From contig OU964921.1 of NCBI GenBank assembly GCA_918807975.1, positions 18,688,498-18,752,497 on the forward strand: a stretch of DNA of 64,000 bases, given 5' to 3'. The notes under the pieces are model-generated. The model was given only the letters and a program-made list of their open reading frames with translations. It searched no databases and had not been told where the DNA came from. Both the position numbers and the translations under genes were made by a program. The number at the start of each line of letters is the position of its first letter. The stretch's first letter is position 1. Positions 36,570 through 49,989 of this stretch are shown here, piece after piece. The stretch is from Aplidium turbinatum (lineage: Eukaryota; Chordata; Ascidiacea; Aplousobranchia; Polyclinidae).

Positions 36570-39500
36570 AATAATGTTCACTTTTAGTACGTAAATAAAC
36601 TTTCTTAGACAATTTTTAATGATGTTAGTTCCAAACTAAAAGAATTAGATAGTTTTGCAAAAAAAAAAAGTTTTTCACTGTATGAAATGTTTTTGAAAAA
36701 TTTTTTTGAAAAGACAATTTTTTTTCAATAATGTTCACTTTTAGTACGTAAATAAACTTTCTTAGACAATTTTTAATGACGTTAGTTCCAAACTAAAAGA
36801 ATTAGATAGTTTCGCAAAAAAAAATTATTTTTCACTGTATGAAATGTCTTGGAAAAAGTTTTTGAAAAGACAAGTTTTTTTCAATAATGTTCACTTTTAG
36901 TTCGTAAATAAACTTTCTTAGACAATTTTTAATAACGTTAGTTCCAAACTAAAAGAATTAGATAGTTTCGCAAAAAAAAATTATTTTTTAATGCATGAAA
37001 TGTCTTGGAAAAGTTTTTGAAAAACTTTTGAAAAAGACAATTTTTTTCAATAATGTTCACTTTAGTACATAAAAAAACTTTCTTAGACAATTTTTAATGA
37101 CGTTAGTTTCAAACCAAAAGAATTAGATTGTTTCGCAAAAAAAAAATATTTTTCACTGTATGAAATGTTTTACAAAATTTTTGAAAAATTTTTTTGAAAA
37201 GACAATTTTTTTTCAATAATGTTCACTATTGGTACGTAAAAAAACTTTCTTAGACAATTTTTAATGACATTAGTTCCAAACTAAAAGAATTAGATAGTTT
37301 CGCAAAAAAAAATTATTTTTCACTGTATGAAATGTCTTAGAAAAGTTTTTGAAAAATTTTTTTGAAAACACAAATTTTTTTCGATAATGTTCACTTTTAG
37401 TACGTAAATAAACTTTCTTAGACAATTTTTAATGACGTAAGTTCCAAACAAAAAGAATTAGATAGTTTCGCAAAAAAAATTATTTTTCACTGTATGAAAT
37501 GTCTTGGAAAAATTTTTTTAAAAATTCAATTTTTTTTCAATAATGTTCACTTTTAGTACGTAAATAAACTTTCTTAGACAATTTTTAATGACGTTAGTTC
37601 CAAACTAAAAGAATTAGATAGTTTCGCAGAAAAAAATTATTTTTTAATGCATGAAATGTCTTGGAAAAGTTTTTGAAAAACTTTTGAAAAAGACAATTTT
37701 TTTCAATAATGTTCACTTTAGTACGTAAAAAAACTTTCTTAGACAATTTTTAATGACGTTCGTTTCAAACTAAAAGAATTAGATTGTTTCGCAAAAAAAA
37801 ATTATTTTTCACTGTATGAAATGTTTTACAAAATTTTTGAAAAATTTGTTTGAAAAGACAATTTTTTTTCAATAATGTTCACTATTGGTACGTAAATAAA
37901 CTTTCTTAGACAATTTTTAATGACATTAGTTCCAAACTAAAAGAATTAGATAGTTTCGCAAAAAAAAATTATTTTTCACTGTATGAAATGTCTTGGAAAT
38001 AGTTTTTTGAAAAGACAATTTTTTTTCAATAATGTTCACTTTTGGTACGTAAAAAAACTTTCTTAGACAATTTTTAATGACGTTAGTTCCAAACTAAAAG
38101 AATTAGATAGTTTCGCAAAAAAAATTTATTTTTCACTGTATGAAATGTCCTTGAAAAATTTTTGAAAAATTTCTTTGAAAAGACAATTTTTTTTCAATAA
38201 TGTTCACTTTTAGTACGTAAATAAACTTTCTTAGACAATTTTTAATGACGTTAGTTCCAAACTAAAAGAATTAGATAGTTTCGCAAAAAAAAATTAATTT
38301 TCACTGTATGAAATGTCTTAGAAAAATTTCTGAAAAATTTCTTTGATAAGACAATTTTTTTTCAATAATGTTCACTTTTAGTACGTAAAAAAACTTTCTT
38401 AGACAATTTTTAATGACGTTAGTTTCAAACTAAAAGAATTAGATAGTTTTCAAAAAAAAAAAGTTTTTCACTGTATGAAATGGTTTTGAAAAATTTTTTT
38501 AAAAAGACAATTTTTTTTCAATAATGTTCACTTTTAGTACGTAACAAAACTTTCTTAGACAATTTTTAATGACGTTCGTTCCAAAATAAAAGAATTAGAT
38601 AGTTTCGCAAAAAAAAATTATTTTTTACTGTATGAAATGTTTTTGAAAAATTTTTGAAAAATTTTTTTGAAAAGACAATTTTTTTTTAATAATGTTCACT
38701 TTTAGTACGTAAATAAACTTTCTTAGACAATTTTTAATGACGTTAGTTCCAAACTAAAAGAATTAGATAGTTTCGCAAAAAAAAATTATTTTTCACTGTA
38801 TGAAATGTCTTAGAAAAACTTCTGAAAAATTTCTTTGAAAAGACAATTTTTTTTCAATAATGTTCACTTTTAGTACGTAAATAAACTTTCTTAGACAGTT
38901 TTTAATGACGTTAGTTCCAAACTAAAAGAATTAGATAGTTTCGCAAAAAAAAATTATTTTTCACTGTATGAAATGTCTTAGAAAAATTTCAGAAAAATTT
39001 CTTTGAAAAGACAATTTTTTTTCAATAATGTTCACTTTTAGTACGTAAATAAACTTTCTTAGACAATTTTTAATGACGTTAGTTCCAAACTAAAAGAATT
39101 AGATAGTTTCGCAAAAAAAAATTATTTTTCACTGTATGAAATGTCTTAGAAAAATTTTTGAAAAATTTCTTTGAAAAGACAATTTTTTTTCAATAATGTT
39201 CACTTTTAGTACGTAAATAAACTTTCTTAGACAATTTTTAATGATGTTAGTTCCAAACTAAAAGAATTAGATAGTTTCGCAAAAAAAAATTATTTTTCAC
39301 TGTATGAAATGTCTTAGAAAAATTTCTGAAAAATTTTTTTGAAAACACAATTTTTTTTCGATAATGTTCACTTTTAGTACGTAAAAAAACTTTCTTAGAC
39401 AATTTTTAATGACGTTAGTTCCAAACTAAAAGAATTAGATAGTTTTGCAAAAAAAAAAAGTTTTTCACTGTATGAAATGTTTTTGAAAAATTTTTTTGAA

Positions 39501-40415
39501 AAGACAATTTTTTTTCAATAATGTTCACTTTTAGTACGTAAATAAACTTTCTTAGACAATTTTTAATGACGTTAGTTCCAAACTAAAAGAATTAGATAGT
39601 TTCGCAAAAAAAAATTATTTTTCACTGTATGAAATGTCTTGGAAAAAGTTTTTGAAAAGACAAGTTTTTTTCAATGATGTTCACTTTTAGTACGTAACAA
39701 AACTTTCTTAGACAATTTTTAATGACATTAGTTCCAAACTAAAAGAATTAGATAGTTTCGCAAAAAAAAATTATTTTTCACTCTAAGAAATGTCTTAGAA
39801 AAAGTTTTTTGAAAAGACAATTTTTTTTCAATAATGTTCACTTTTAGTACGTAAATAAACTTTCTTAGACAATTTTTAATGACGTTAGTTCCAAACTAAA
39901 AGAATTAGATAGTTTTCCAAAAAAAAAAAGTTTTTCACTGTATGAAATGGTTTTGAAAAATTTTTTTAAAAAGACAATTTTTTTTCAATAATGTTCACTT
40001 TTAGTACGTAACAAAACTTTCTTAGACAATTTTTAATGACGTTCGTTCCAAGCTAAAAGAATTAGATAGTTTCGCAAAAAAAAATTACTTTTTACTGTAT
40101 GAAATGTTTTTGAAAAATTTTTGAAAATTTTTTTTGAAAAGACAATTTTTTTTCAATAATGTTCACTTTTAGTACGTAAATAAACTTTCTTAGACAATTT
40201 TTAATGACGTTAGTTCCAAACTAAAAGAATTAGATAGTTTCGCAAAAAAAAATTATTTTTCACTGTATGAAATGTCTTAGAAAAACTTCTGAAAAATTTC
40301 TTTGAAAAGACAATTTTTTTTCAATAATGTTCACTTTTAGTACGTAAATAAACTTTCTTAGACAATTTTTAATGACGTTAGTTCCAAACTAAAGGAATTA
40401 GATAGTTTCGCAAAA
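36570..40415 (+). repeat. segmental repeat, right copy with internal losses
   Basis: Right partner of 28737-34040. It lacks the L unit and its neighbour after the K at about 36727 (325 bp), lacks five monomers' worth between about 37.53 and 37.63 kb (807 bp, equal to 3 x 157 + 2 x 168), and lacks about 326 bp at 38.13 kb, where an AAATTTATTT left part runs into a B tail (GTCCTTG). The three offset steps are each a whole number of monomers. Either copy could be the altered one. Confidence 0.78.
38045..38202 (+). repeat. chimeric monomer at the 38.13-kb junction
   Basis: Left part TTGGTACG and AAATTTATTTTTCACTG, as at about 31.33-31.44 kb; right part GTCCTTGAAAAATTTTTG with ATTTCTTTG, as in the B unit at about 31.77 kb. 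The two parental types are separate monomers in the left copy, so this unit marks the point of a two-monomer deletion. Unit ends are approximate to a few bases. Confidence 0.75.
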
Positions 40416-41489
40416 AAAAATTATTTTTCACTGCATGAAATGTCTTAGAAAAATTTCTGAAAAATTTCTTTGAAAAGACAATTTTTTTTCAATAATGTTC
40501 ACTTTTAGTACGTAAATAAACTTTCTTAGACAATTTTTAATGACGTTAGTTCCAAACTAAAAGAATTAGATAGTTTCGCAAAAAAAAATTAATTTTCACT
40601 GTATGAAATGTCTTAGAAAAATTTCTGAAAAATTTCTTTGATAAGACAATTTTTTTTCAATAATGTTCACTTTTAGTACGTAAAAAAACTTTCTTAGACA
40701 ATTTTTAATGACGTTAGTTCCAAACTAAAAGAATTAGATAGTTTTCCAAAAAAAAAAAAAGTTTTTCACTGTATGAAATGGTTTTGAAAAATTATTTTAA
40801 AAAGACAATTTTTTTTCAATATTGTTCACTTTTAGTACGTAACAAAACTTTCTTAGACAATTTTTAATGACGTTCGTTCCAAACTAAAAGAATTAGATTG
40901 TTTCGCAAAAAAAAATTATTTTTTACTGTATGAAATGTTTTTGAAAAATTTTTGAAAAATTTTTTTGAAAAGACAATTTTTTTTCAATAATGTTCACTTT
41001 TAGTACGTAAATAAACTTTCTTAGACAATTTTTAATGACGTTAGTTCCAAACTAAAAGAATTAGATAGTTTCGCAAAAAAAAAATTATTTTTCACTGTAT
41101 GAAATGTCTTAGAAAAACTTCTGAAAAATTTCTTTGAAAAGACAATTTTTTTCAATAATGTTCACTTTTAGTACGTAAATAAACTTTCTTAGACAATTTT
41201 TAATGACGTTAGTTCCAAACTAAAAGAATTAGATAGTTTCGCAAAAAAAAATTATTTTTCACTGTATGAAATGTCTTAGAAAAACTTCTGAAAAATTTCT
41301 TTAAAAAGACAATTTTTTTTCAATAATGTTCACTTTTAGTACGTAAAAAAGCTTTCTTAGACAATTTTTAATGACGTTAGTTCCAAACTAAAAGAATTAG
41401 ATAGTTTCGCAAAAAAAAATTATTTTTCACTGTATGAAATGTCTTAGAAAAGTTTTTGAAAATTTTTTTTGAAAAGACAATTTTTTTTT
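39517..41489 (+). repeat. 1.97-kb HOR, copy 1 (1973 bp)
   Basis: K 39517, L (TAAG at 39784), D, E (TTACTTTTTACTG at 40085), F, a unit with AAAGGAATTAG and CTGCATG, then C (40491), D, E, F, F and an AAAAAAGCTTTC unit. The next K lies at 41490. The first part also matches 33142 onward at offset 6375. Confidence 0.85.
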
Positions 41490-42463
41490 AATAATGTTCA
41501 CTTTTAGTACGTAAATAAACTTTCTTAGACAATTTTTAATGACGTTAGTTCCAAACTAAAAGAATTAGATAGTTTCGCAAAAAAAAATTATTTTTCACTG
41601 TATGAAATGTCTTGGAAAAAGTTTTTGAAAAGACAAGTTTTTTTCAATGATGTTCACTTTTAGTACGTAAATAAACTTTCTTAGACAATTTTTAATGACA
41701 TTAGTTCCAAACTAAAAGAATTAGATAGTTTCGCAAAAAAAAATTATTTTTCACTCTAAGAAATGTCTTAGAAAAAGTTTTTTGAAAAGACAATTTTTTT
41801 TCAATAATGTTCACTTTTAGTACGTAAATAAACTTTCTTAGACAATTTTTAATGACGTTAGTTCCAAACTAAAAGAATTAGATAGTTTTCCAAAAAAAAA
41901 AAGTTTTTCACTGTATGAAATGGTTTTGAAAAATTTTTTTAAAAAGACAATTTTTTTTCAATAATGTTCACTTTTAGTACGTAACAAAACTTTCTTAGAC
42001 AATTTTTAATGACGTTCGTTCCAAACTAAAAGAATTAGATAGTTTCGCAAAAAAAAATTACTTTTTACTGTATGAAATGTTTTTGAAAAATTTTTGAAAA
42101 TTTTTTTTGAAAAGACAATTTTTTTTCAATAATGTTCACTTTTAGTACGTAAATAAACTTTCTTAGACAATTTTTAATGACGTTAGTTCCAAACTAAAAG
42201 AATTAGATAGTTTCGCAAAAAAAAATTATTTTTCACTGTATGAAATGTCTTAGAAAAACTTCTGAAAAATTTCTTTAAAAAGACAATTTTTTTTCAATAA
42301 TGTTCACTTTTAGTACGTAAATAAACTTTCTTAGACAATTTTTAATGACGTTAGTTCCAAACTAAAGGAATTAGATAGTTTCGCAAAAAAAAATTATTTT
42401 TCACTGCATGAAATGTCTTAGAAAAATTTCTGAAAAATTTCTTTGAAAAGACAATTTTTTTTC
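41490..42463 (+). repeat. 1.97-kb HOR, copy 2, first six monomers only
   Basis: K-L-D-E-F plus the AAAGGAATTAG/CTGCATG unit, at a constant offset of 1973 from copy 1. Differences by eye: AAATAAAC for AACAAAAC near 41670, AAACTAAAAG for AAGCTAAAAG near 42020, and TTTAAAAAG for TTTGAAAAG near 42275. From 42464 the series ends: a consensus unit replaces type C. Confidence 0.85.
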
Positions 42464-42955
42464 AATAATGTTCACTTTTAGTACGTAAATAAACTTTCTT
42501 AGACAATTTTTAATGACGTTAGTTCCAAACTAAAAGAATTAGATAGTTTCGCAAAAAAAAATTATTTTTCACTGTATGAAATGTCTTAGAAAAATTTCTG
42601 AAAAATTTCTTTGAAAAGACAATTTTTTTTCAATAATGTTCACTTTTAGTACGTAACAAAACTTCTTTGGATGATTTTTAATGACGTTAGTTCCAAACTA
42701 AAAGAATTAGATAGTTTCGCAAAAACAAATTGTTTTTCACTGTATGAAATGTCTTAGAAAAATTTTTGAAAAATTTTTTTGAAAACACAATTTTTTTTCG
42801 ATAATGTTCACTTTTAGTACGTAAAAAAACTTTTTTAGACAATTTTTAATGACATTAGTTCCAAACAAAAAGAATTAGATAGTTTCGCAAAAAAAATTAT
42901 TTTTCACTGTATGAAATGTCTTGGAAAATTTTTTTTAAAAATACAATTTTTTTTC

Positions 42956-44908
42956 AATAATGTTCACTTTTAGTACGTAAATAAACTTTCTTAGACAATT
43001 TTTAATGACGTTAGTTCCAAACTAAAAGAATTAGATAGTTTCGCAAAAAAAAAATTATTTTTCACTGTATGAAATGTCTTGGAAAAAGTTTTTTGAAAAG
43101 ACAAGTTTTTTTCAATGATGTTCACTTTTAGTACGTAAAAAAACTTTCTTAGACAATTTTTAATGACGTTAGTTCCAAACTAAAAGAATTAGATAGTTTC
43201 GCAAAAAAAAATTATTTTTCACTGTATGAAATGTCTTGGAAATAGTTTTTTGAAAAGACAAGTTTTTTTCAATGATGTTCACTTTTAGTACGTAACAAAA
43301 CTTTCTTAGACAATTTTTAATGACGTTAGTTCCAAACTAAAAGAATTAGATAGTTTCCCAAAAAAAAGTTATTTTTTACTGTATGAAATGTCTTAGAAAA
43401 ATTTTTGAAAAATTTTTTGAAAAGACAATTTTTTTTCAATAATGTTCACTTTTGGTACGTAAAAAAACTTTCTTAGACAATTTTTCATGACGTTAGTTCA
43501 AAACTAAAAGAATTAGATAGTTTTGCAAAAAAAAATTATTTTTCACTGTATGAAATGTCTTAGAAAAGTTTTTGAAAATTTTTTTTGAAAAGACAATTTT
43601 TTTTCAATAATGTTCACTTTTGGTACGTAAAAAAACTTTCTTAGACAATTTTTAATGACATTAGTTCCAAACTAAAAGAATTAGATAGTTTCGCAAAAAA
43701 AAAATTATTTTTTACTGTATGAAATGTCTTGGAAAAAGTTTTTGAAAAGACAAGTTTTTTTCAATGATGTTCACTTTTAGTACGTAACAAAACTTTCTTA
43801 GACAATTTTTAATGACGTTAGTTCCAAACAAAAAGAATTAGATAGTTTCGCAAAAAAAAATTATTTTTCACTGTATGAAATGTCTTGGAAAAATTTTTTT
43901 AAAAAGACATTTTTTTTTTTTCAATAATGTTCACTTTTAGTACGTAAAAAAACTTTCTTAGACAATTTTTAATGACGTTAGTTCCAAACTAAAAGAATTG
44001 GATAGTTTCACAAAAAAAATTATTTTTCACTGTATGATTTGTCTTAGAAAAGCTTTTGAAAAATTTTTTTGAAAACACAATTTATTTCAATAATGTTCAC
44101 TTTTAGTACGTAAATAAACTTTCTTTGGCAATTTTTAATGACGTTAGTTCCAAACTAAACGAATTAGATAGTTTTGCAAAAAAAAAAAGTTTTTCACTGT
44201 ATGAAATGTTTTTAAAAAATTTGTTTGAAAAGACAATTTTTTTTCAATAATGTTCACTTTTAGTACGTTACAAAACTTCCTTAGACAATTTTTAATGACG
44301 TTAGTTCCAAACTAAAAGAATTAGATAGTTTCGCAAAAAAAAATTATTTTTCACTGTATGAAATGTCCTTGAAAAATTTTTGAAAAATTTTTTTGAAAAG
44401 ACAATTTTTTTTCAATAATGTTCACTTTTAGTACGTAAATAAACTTTCTTAGACAATTTTTAATGACGTTAGTTCCAAACTAAAAGAATTAGATAGTTTC
44501 GCAAAAAAAAATTAATTTTCACTGTATGAAATGTCTTAGAAAAATTTCTGAAAAATTTCTTTGATAAGACAATTTTTTTTCAATAATGTTCACTTTTAGT
44601 ACGTAAAAAAACTTTCTTAGACAATTTTTAATGACGTTAGTTCCAAACTAAAAGAATTAGATAGTTTTCCAAAAAAAAAAAAAGTTTTTCACTGTATGAA
44701 ATGGTTTTGAAAAATTATTTTAAAAAGACAATTTTTTTTCAATATTGTTCACTTTTAGTACGTAACAAAACTTTCTTAGACAATTTTTAATGACGTTCGT
44801 TCCAAACTAAAAGAATTAGATAGTTTCGCAAAAAGAAATTATTTTTTACTGTATGAAATGTTTTTGAAAAATTTTTGAAAAATTTTTTTGAAAAGACAAT
44901 TTTTTTTC
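42956..44908 (+). repeat. 1.95-kb twelve-monomer HOR, copy 1 (1953 bp)
   Basis: Unit starts 42956, 43114, 43271, 43438, 43606, 43763, 43923, 44089 (A), 44246 (B), 44414 (C), 44582 (D, 159 bp with two extra As) and 44741 (E, GCAAAAAGAAATT). Lengths sum to 1953. Private markers include a very long T tract near 43910, GTATGATTTGTC near 44034 and a shortened T tract ACAATTTATTTC at 44079. Confidence 0.92.
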
Positions 44909-46860
44909 AATAATGTTCACTTTTAGTACGTAAATAAACTTTCTTAGACAATTTTTAATGACGTTAGTTCCAAACTAAAAGAATTAGATAGTTTCGCAAA
45001 AAAAAAATTATTTTTCACTGTATGAAATGTCTTGGAAAAAGTTTTTTGAAAAGACAAGTTTTTTTCAATGATGTTCACTTTTAGTACGTAAAAAAACTTT
45101 CTTAGACAATTTTTAATGACGTTAGTTCCAAACTAAAAGAATTAGATAGTTTCGCAAAAAAAAATTATTTTTCACTGTATGAAATGTCTTGGAAATAGTT
45201 TTTTGAAAAGACAAGTTTTTTTCAATGATGTTCACTTTTAGTACGTAACAAAACTTTCTTAGACAATTTTTAATGACGTTAGTTCCAAACTAAAAGAATT
45301 AGATAGTTTCCCAAAAAAAAGTTATTTTTTACTGTATGAAATGTCTTAGAAAAATTTTTGAAAAATTTTTTGAAAAGACAATTTTTTTTCAATAATGTTC
45401 ACTTTTGGTACGTAAAAAAACTTTCTTAGACAATTTTTAATGACGTTAGTTCCAAACTAAAAGAATTAGATAGTTTTGCAAAAAAAAATTATTTTTCACT
45501 GTATGAAATGTCTTAGAAAAGTTTTTGAAAATTTTTTTTGAAAAGACAATTTTTTTTCAATAATGTTCACTTTTGGTACGTAAAAAAACTTTCTTAGACA
45601 ATTTTTAATGACATTAGTTCCAAACTAAAAGAATTAGATAGTTTCGCAAAAAAAAAATTATTTTTTACTGTATGAAATGTCTTGGAAAAAGTTTTTGAAA
45701 AGACAAGTTTTTTTCAATGATGTTCACTTTTAGTACGTAACAAAACTTTCTTAGACAATTTTTAATGACGTTAGTTCCAAACAAAAAGAATTAGATAGTT
45801 TCGCAAAAAAAAATTATTTTTCACTGTATGAAATGTCTTGGAAAATTTTTTTAAAAAGACATTTTTTTTTTTTCAATAATGTTCACTTTTAGTACGTAAA
45901 AAAACTTTCTTAGACAATTTTTAATGACGTTAGTTCCAAACTAAAAGAATTGGATAGTTTCACAAAAAAAATTATTTTTCACTGTATGATTTGTCTTAGA
46001 AAAGCTTTTGAAAAATTTTTTTGAAAACACAATTTATTTCAATAATGTTCACTTTTAGTACGTAAATAAACTTTCTTTGGCAATTTTTAATGACGTTAGT
46101 TCCAAACTAAACGAATTAGATAGTTTTGCAAAAAAAAAAAGTTTTTCACTGTATGAAATGTTTTTAAAAAATTTGTTTGAAAAGACAATTTTTTTTCAAT
46201 AATGTTCACTTTTAGTACGTTACAAAACTTCCTTAGACAATTTTTAATGACGTTAGTTCCAAACTAAAAGAATTAGATAGTTTCGCAAAAAAAAATTATT
46301 TTTCACTGTATGAAATGTCCTTGAAAAATTTTTGAAAAATTTTTTTGAAAAGACAATTTTTTTTCACTAATGTTCACTTTTAGTACGTAAATAAACTTTC
46401 TTAGACAATTTTTAATGACGTTAGTTCCAAACTAAAAGAATTAGATAGTTTCGCAAAAAAAAATTAATTTTCACTGTATGAAATGTCTCAGAAAAATTTC
46501 TGAAAAATTTCTTTGATAAGACAATTTTTTTTCAATAATGTTCACTTTTAGTACGTAAAAAAACTTTCTTAGACAATTTTTAATGACGTTAGTTCCAAAC
46601 TAAAAGAATTAGATAGTTTTCCAAAAAAAAAAAAAGTTTTTCACTGTATGAAATGGTTTTGAAAAATTATTTTAAAAAGACAATTTTTTTTCAATATTGT
46701 TCACTTTTAGTACGTAACAAAACTTTCTTAGACAATTTTTAATGACGTTCGTTCCAAACTAAAAGAATTAGATAGTTTCGCAAAAAGAAATTATTTTTTA
46801 CTGTATGAAATGTTTTTGAAAAATTTTTGAAAAATTTTTTTGAAAAGACAATTTTTTTTC
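44909..46860 (+). repeat. 1.95-kb twelve-monomer HOR, copy 2 (1952 bp)
   Basis: Same twelve units and the same private markers (GTATGATTTGTC near 45986, ACAATTTATTTC near 46029, GCAAAAAGAAATT near 46791). Seen differences: TTTTTAATG for TTTTTCATG and GTTCCAAAC for GTTCAAAAC in the fourth unit, one A less near 45845, TTCACTAATG for TTCAATAATG near 46365 and CTCAG for CTTAG near 46490. Confidence 0.92.
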
Positions 46861-48179
46861 AATAATGTTCACTTTTAGTACGTAAATAAACTTTCTTAGA
46901 CAATTTTTAATGACGTTAGTTCCAAACTAAAAGAATTAGATAGTTTCGCAAAAAAAAAATTATTTTTCACTGTATGAAATGTCTTAGAAAAACTTCTGAA
47001 AAATTTCTTTGAAAAGACAATTTTTTTTCAATAATGTTCACTTTTAGTACGTAAATAAACTTTCTTAGACAATTTTTAATGACGTTAGTTCCAAACTAAA
47101 AGAATTAGATAGTTTCGCAAAAAAAAATTATTTTTCACTGTATGAAATGTCTTAGAAAAACTTCTGAAAAATTTCTTTGAAAAGACAATTTTTTTTCAAT
47201 AATGTTCACTTTTAGTTTGTAAAAAAGCTTTCTTAGACAATTTTTAATGACGTTAGTTCCAAACTAAAAGAATTAGATAATTTCGCAAAAAAAAATTATT
47301 TTTCACTGTATGAAATGTCTTAGAAAAGTTTTTGAAAATTTTTTTTGAAAAAACAATTTTTTTTTAATAATGTTCACTTTTAGTACGTAAAAAAGCTTTC
47401 TTAGACAATTTTTAATGACGTTAGTTCCAAACTAAAAGAATTAGATAGTTTCGCAAAAAAAAATTATTTTTCACGGTATGAAATGTCTTGGAAAAAGTTT
47501 TTTGAAAAGACAAGTTTTTTTCAATGATGTTCACTTTTAGTACGTAACAAAACTTTCTTAGACAATTTTTAATGACGTTAGTTCCAAACTAAAAGAATTA
47601 GAGAGTTTTGCAAAAAAAATTATTTTTTACTGCATGAAATGTCTTGAAAAAGTTTTTGAGAAACTTTTGAAAAAGACAATTTTTTTCAATAATGTTCACT
47701 TTAGTACGTAAAAAAATTTTCTTAGACAATTTTTAATGACGTTAGTTTCAAACTAAAAGAATTAGATTGTTTCGCAAAAAAAAATTATTTTTCACTGTAT
47801 GAAATGTCATAGAAAAGTTTTTGAAAAATTTTTTTGAAAAGGCAATTTTTTTTTAATAATGTTCACTTTTAGTACGTAAAAAAACTTTCTTAGACAATTT
47901 TTAATGACGTTAGTTCCAAACTAAAAGAATTAGATAGTTTCGCAAAAAAAAATTATTTTGCACAGTATGAAATGTCTTGGAAAAAGTTTTTTGAAAAGAC
48001 AAGTTTTTTTCAATGATGTTCACTTTTAGTACGTAAAAAAACTTTCTTAGACAATTTTTAATGACGTTAGTTCCAAACTAAAAGAATTAGATAGTTTCCC
48101 AAAAAAAAATTATTTTTTACTGTATGAAATGTCTTAGAAAAATTTTTGAAAAATTTTTTTGAAAAGACAATTTTTTTTC
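46861..48179 (+). repeat. transitional monomers (F-F, AAGCTTTC, M-N, GCACAG, TTTCCC types)
   Basis: Eight units bridging two HORs: two F units, AAAAAAGCTTTC units (one with TTTGTAAAAAAG), a K-like GACAAG unit, M and N, a GCACAG unit joined to a GACAAG/CAATGATG tail, then the TTTCCC unit 48012-48179 that is one parent of the chimera described below. No exact tandem period within this interval. Confidence 0.7.
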
Positions 48180-48510
48180 AATAATGTTCACTTTTAGTTC
48201 GTAAATAAACTTTCTTAGACAATTTTTAATGACGTTAGTTCCAAACTAAAAGAATTAGAGAGTTTTGCAAAAAAAATTATTTTTTACTGCATGAAATGTC
48301 TTGAAAAAGTTTTTGAGAAACTTTTGAAAAAGACAATTTTTTTCAATAATGTTCACTTTAGTACGTAACAAAACTTTCTTAGACAATTTTTAATGACGTT
48401 AGTTTCAAACTAAAAGAATTAGATTGTTTCGCAAAAAAAAATTATTTTTCACTGTATGAAATGTCATAGAAAAGTTTTTGAAAAATTTTTTTGAAAAGGC
48501 AATTTTTTTT

Positions 48511-48540
48511 TAGTACGTAAAAACTTTTAGTACGTAAAAA
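48511..48540 (+). repeat. rearranged monomer start: TAGTACGTAAAAA direct repeat
   Basis: TAGTACGTAAAAA occurs at 48511-48523 and again at 48528-48540, separated by CTTT, in place of the usual unit start AATAATGTTCAC. A likely precursor is seen at 21179 and 25449, where the unit starts TTTAGTAATGTTC: the chance TTTAGTA could misalign with the real TTTAGTACG downstream. The same change is at 50321-50350, copied with the 1.81-kb HOR. The junction dyad is lost in this unit. Confidence 0.85.
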
Positions 48541-49821
48541 AACTTTCTTAGACAATTTTTAATGACGTTAGTTCCAAACTAAAAGAATTAGATAGTTTCG
48601 CAAAAAAAAATTATTTTGCACAGTATGAAATGTCTTGGAAAAATTTTTTTGAAAAGACAATTTTTTTTCAATTATGTTCACTTTTGGTACGTAACAAAAC
48701 TTCCTTAGATGATTTTTAATGACGTTAGTTCCAAACTAAAAGAATTAGATAGTTTCGCAAAAAAAAATTATTTTTCACTGTATGAAATGTCTTAGAAAAA
48801 TTTCTGAAAAATTTCTTTGATAAGACAATTTTTTTTCAATAATGTTCACTTTTAGTACGTAAATAAACTTTCTTTGGCAATTTTTAATGACGTTAGTTCC
48901 AAACTAAACGAATTAGATAGTTTTGCAAAAAAAAAAAGTTTTTCACTGTATAAAATGTTTTTAAAAAGTTTGTTTGAAAAGACAATTTTTTTTCAATAAT
49001 GTTCACTTTTAGTACGTTACAAAACTTCCTTAGACAATTTTTAATGACGTTAGTTCCAAACTAAAAGAATTAGATAGTTTCGCAAAAAAAAATTATTTTT
49101 CACTGTATGAAATGTCCTTGAAAAATTTTTGAAAAATTTTTTTGAAAAGACAATTTTTTTCAATAATGTTCACTTTTAGTACGTAAATAAACTTTCTTAG
49201 ACAATTTTTAATGACGTTAGTTCCAAACTAAAAGAATTAGATAGTTTCGCAAAAAACAAAATTTTTCACTGTATGAAATGGTTTTGAAAAATTATTTTAA
49301 AAAGACAATTTTTTTTCAAAAATGTTCACTTTTAGTACGTAACAAAACTTTCTTAGATAATTTTTAATGACGTTCGTTCCAAACTAAAAGAATTAGATAG
49401 TTTCGCAAAAAAAAATTATTTTTTACTGTATGAAATGTTTTTGAAAAATTTTTGAAAAATTTTTTTGAAAAGACAATTTTTTTTCAATAATGTTCACTTT
49501 TAGTACGTAAAAAAACTTTCTTAGACAATTTTTAATGACGTTAGTTCCAAACTAAAAGAATTAGATAGTTTCGCAAAAAAAAATTATTTTTCACAGTATG
49601 AAATGTCTTAGAAAAGTTTTTGAAAAATTTTTTTGAAAAGACAATTTTTTTTCAATAATGTTCACTTTTGGTACGTAAAAAAACTTTCTTAGACAAGTTT
49701 TAATGACGTTAGTTCCAAACTAAAAGAATTAGATAGTTTCGCAAAAAAAAATTAATTTTCACTGTATGAAATGTCTTAGAAAAATTTCTGAAAAATTTCT
49801 TTGATAAGACAATTTTTTTTC

Positions 49822-49989
49822 AATAATGTTCACTTTTAGTACGTAAATAAACTTTCTTTGGCAATTTTTAATGACGTTAGTTCCAAACTAAACGAATTAG
49901 ATAGTTTCCCAAAAAAAAATTATTTTTTACTGTATGAAATGTCTTAGAAAAATTTTTGAAAAATTTTTTTGAAAAGACAATTTTTTTTC
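49822..49989 (+). repeat. chimeric A/TTTCCC monomer, junction of the 1.81-kb HOR
   Basis: The left part is type A (CTTTCTTTGGC, AAACGAATTAG) and from about GATAGTTT on it is the TTTCCC type (TTTCCCAAAA, ATTTTTTACTG, CTTAGAAAAATTTTTG). Parents are present as whole units at 48838 (A) and 48012 (TTTCCC). The switch lies in the shared core AATTAGATAGTTT. It reads as the crossover point that produced the duplication; the same unit recurs at 51632-51799. Confidence 0.88.

Larger units (their letters stand above)
48180..49989 (+). repeat. 1.81-kb HOR, copy 1 (1810 bp)
   Basis: Order: M, N, rearranged GCACAG unit (48511), CTTCC/GATGATTTTT/C hybrid, A, B, a unit with GCAAAAAACAAAATTTTTC, E, a CACAGTATG unit, a TTGGTACG/C hybrid and the A/TTTCCC chimera (49822-49989). 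All private markers recur at +1810. Differences by eye: AACAAAAC for AAAAAAAC near 48366, CAATTATG for CAATAATG near 48670, and AAAAAAAC for AAATAAAC near 49509. Confidence 0.92.
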
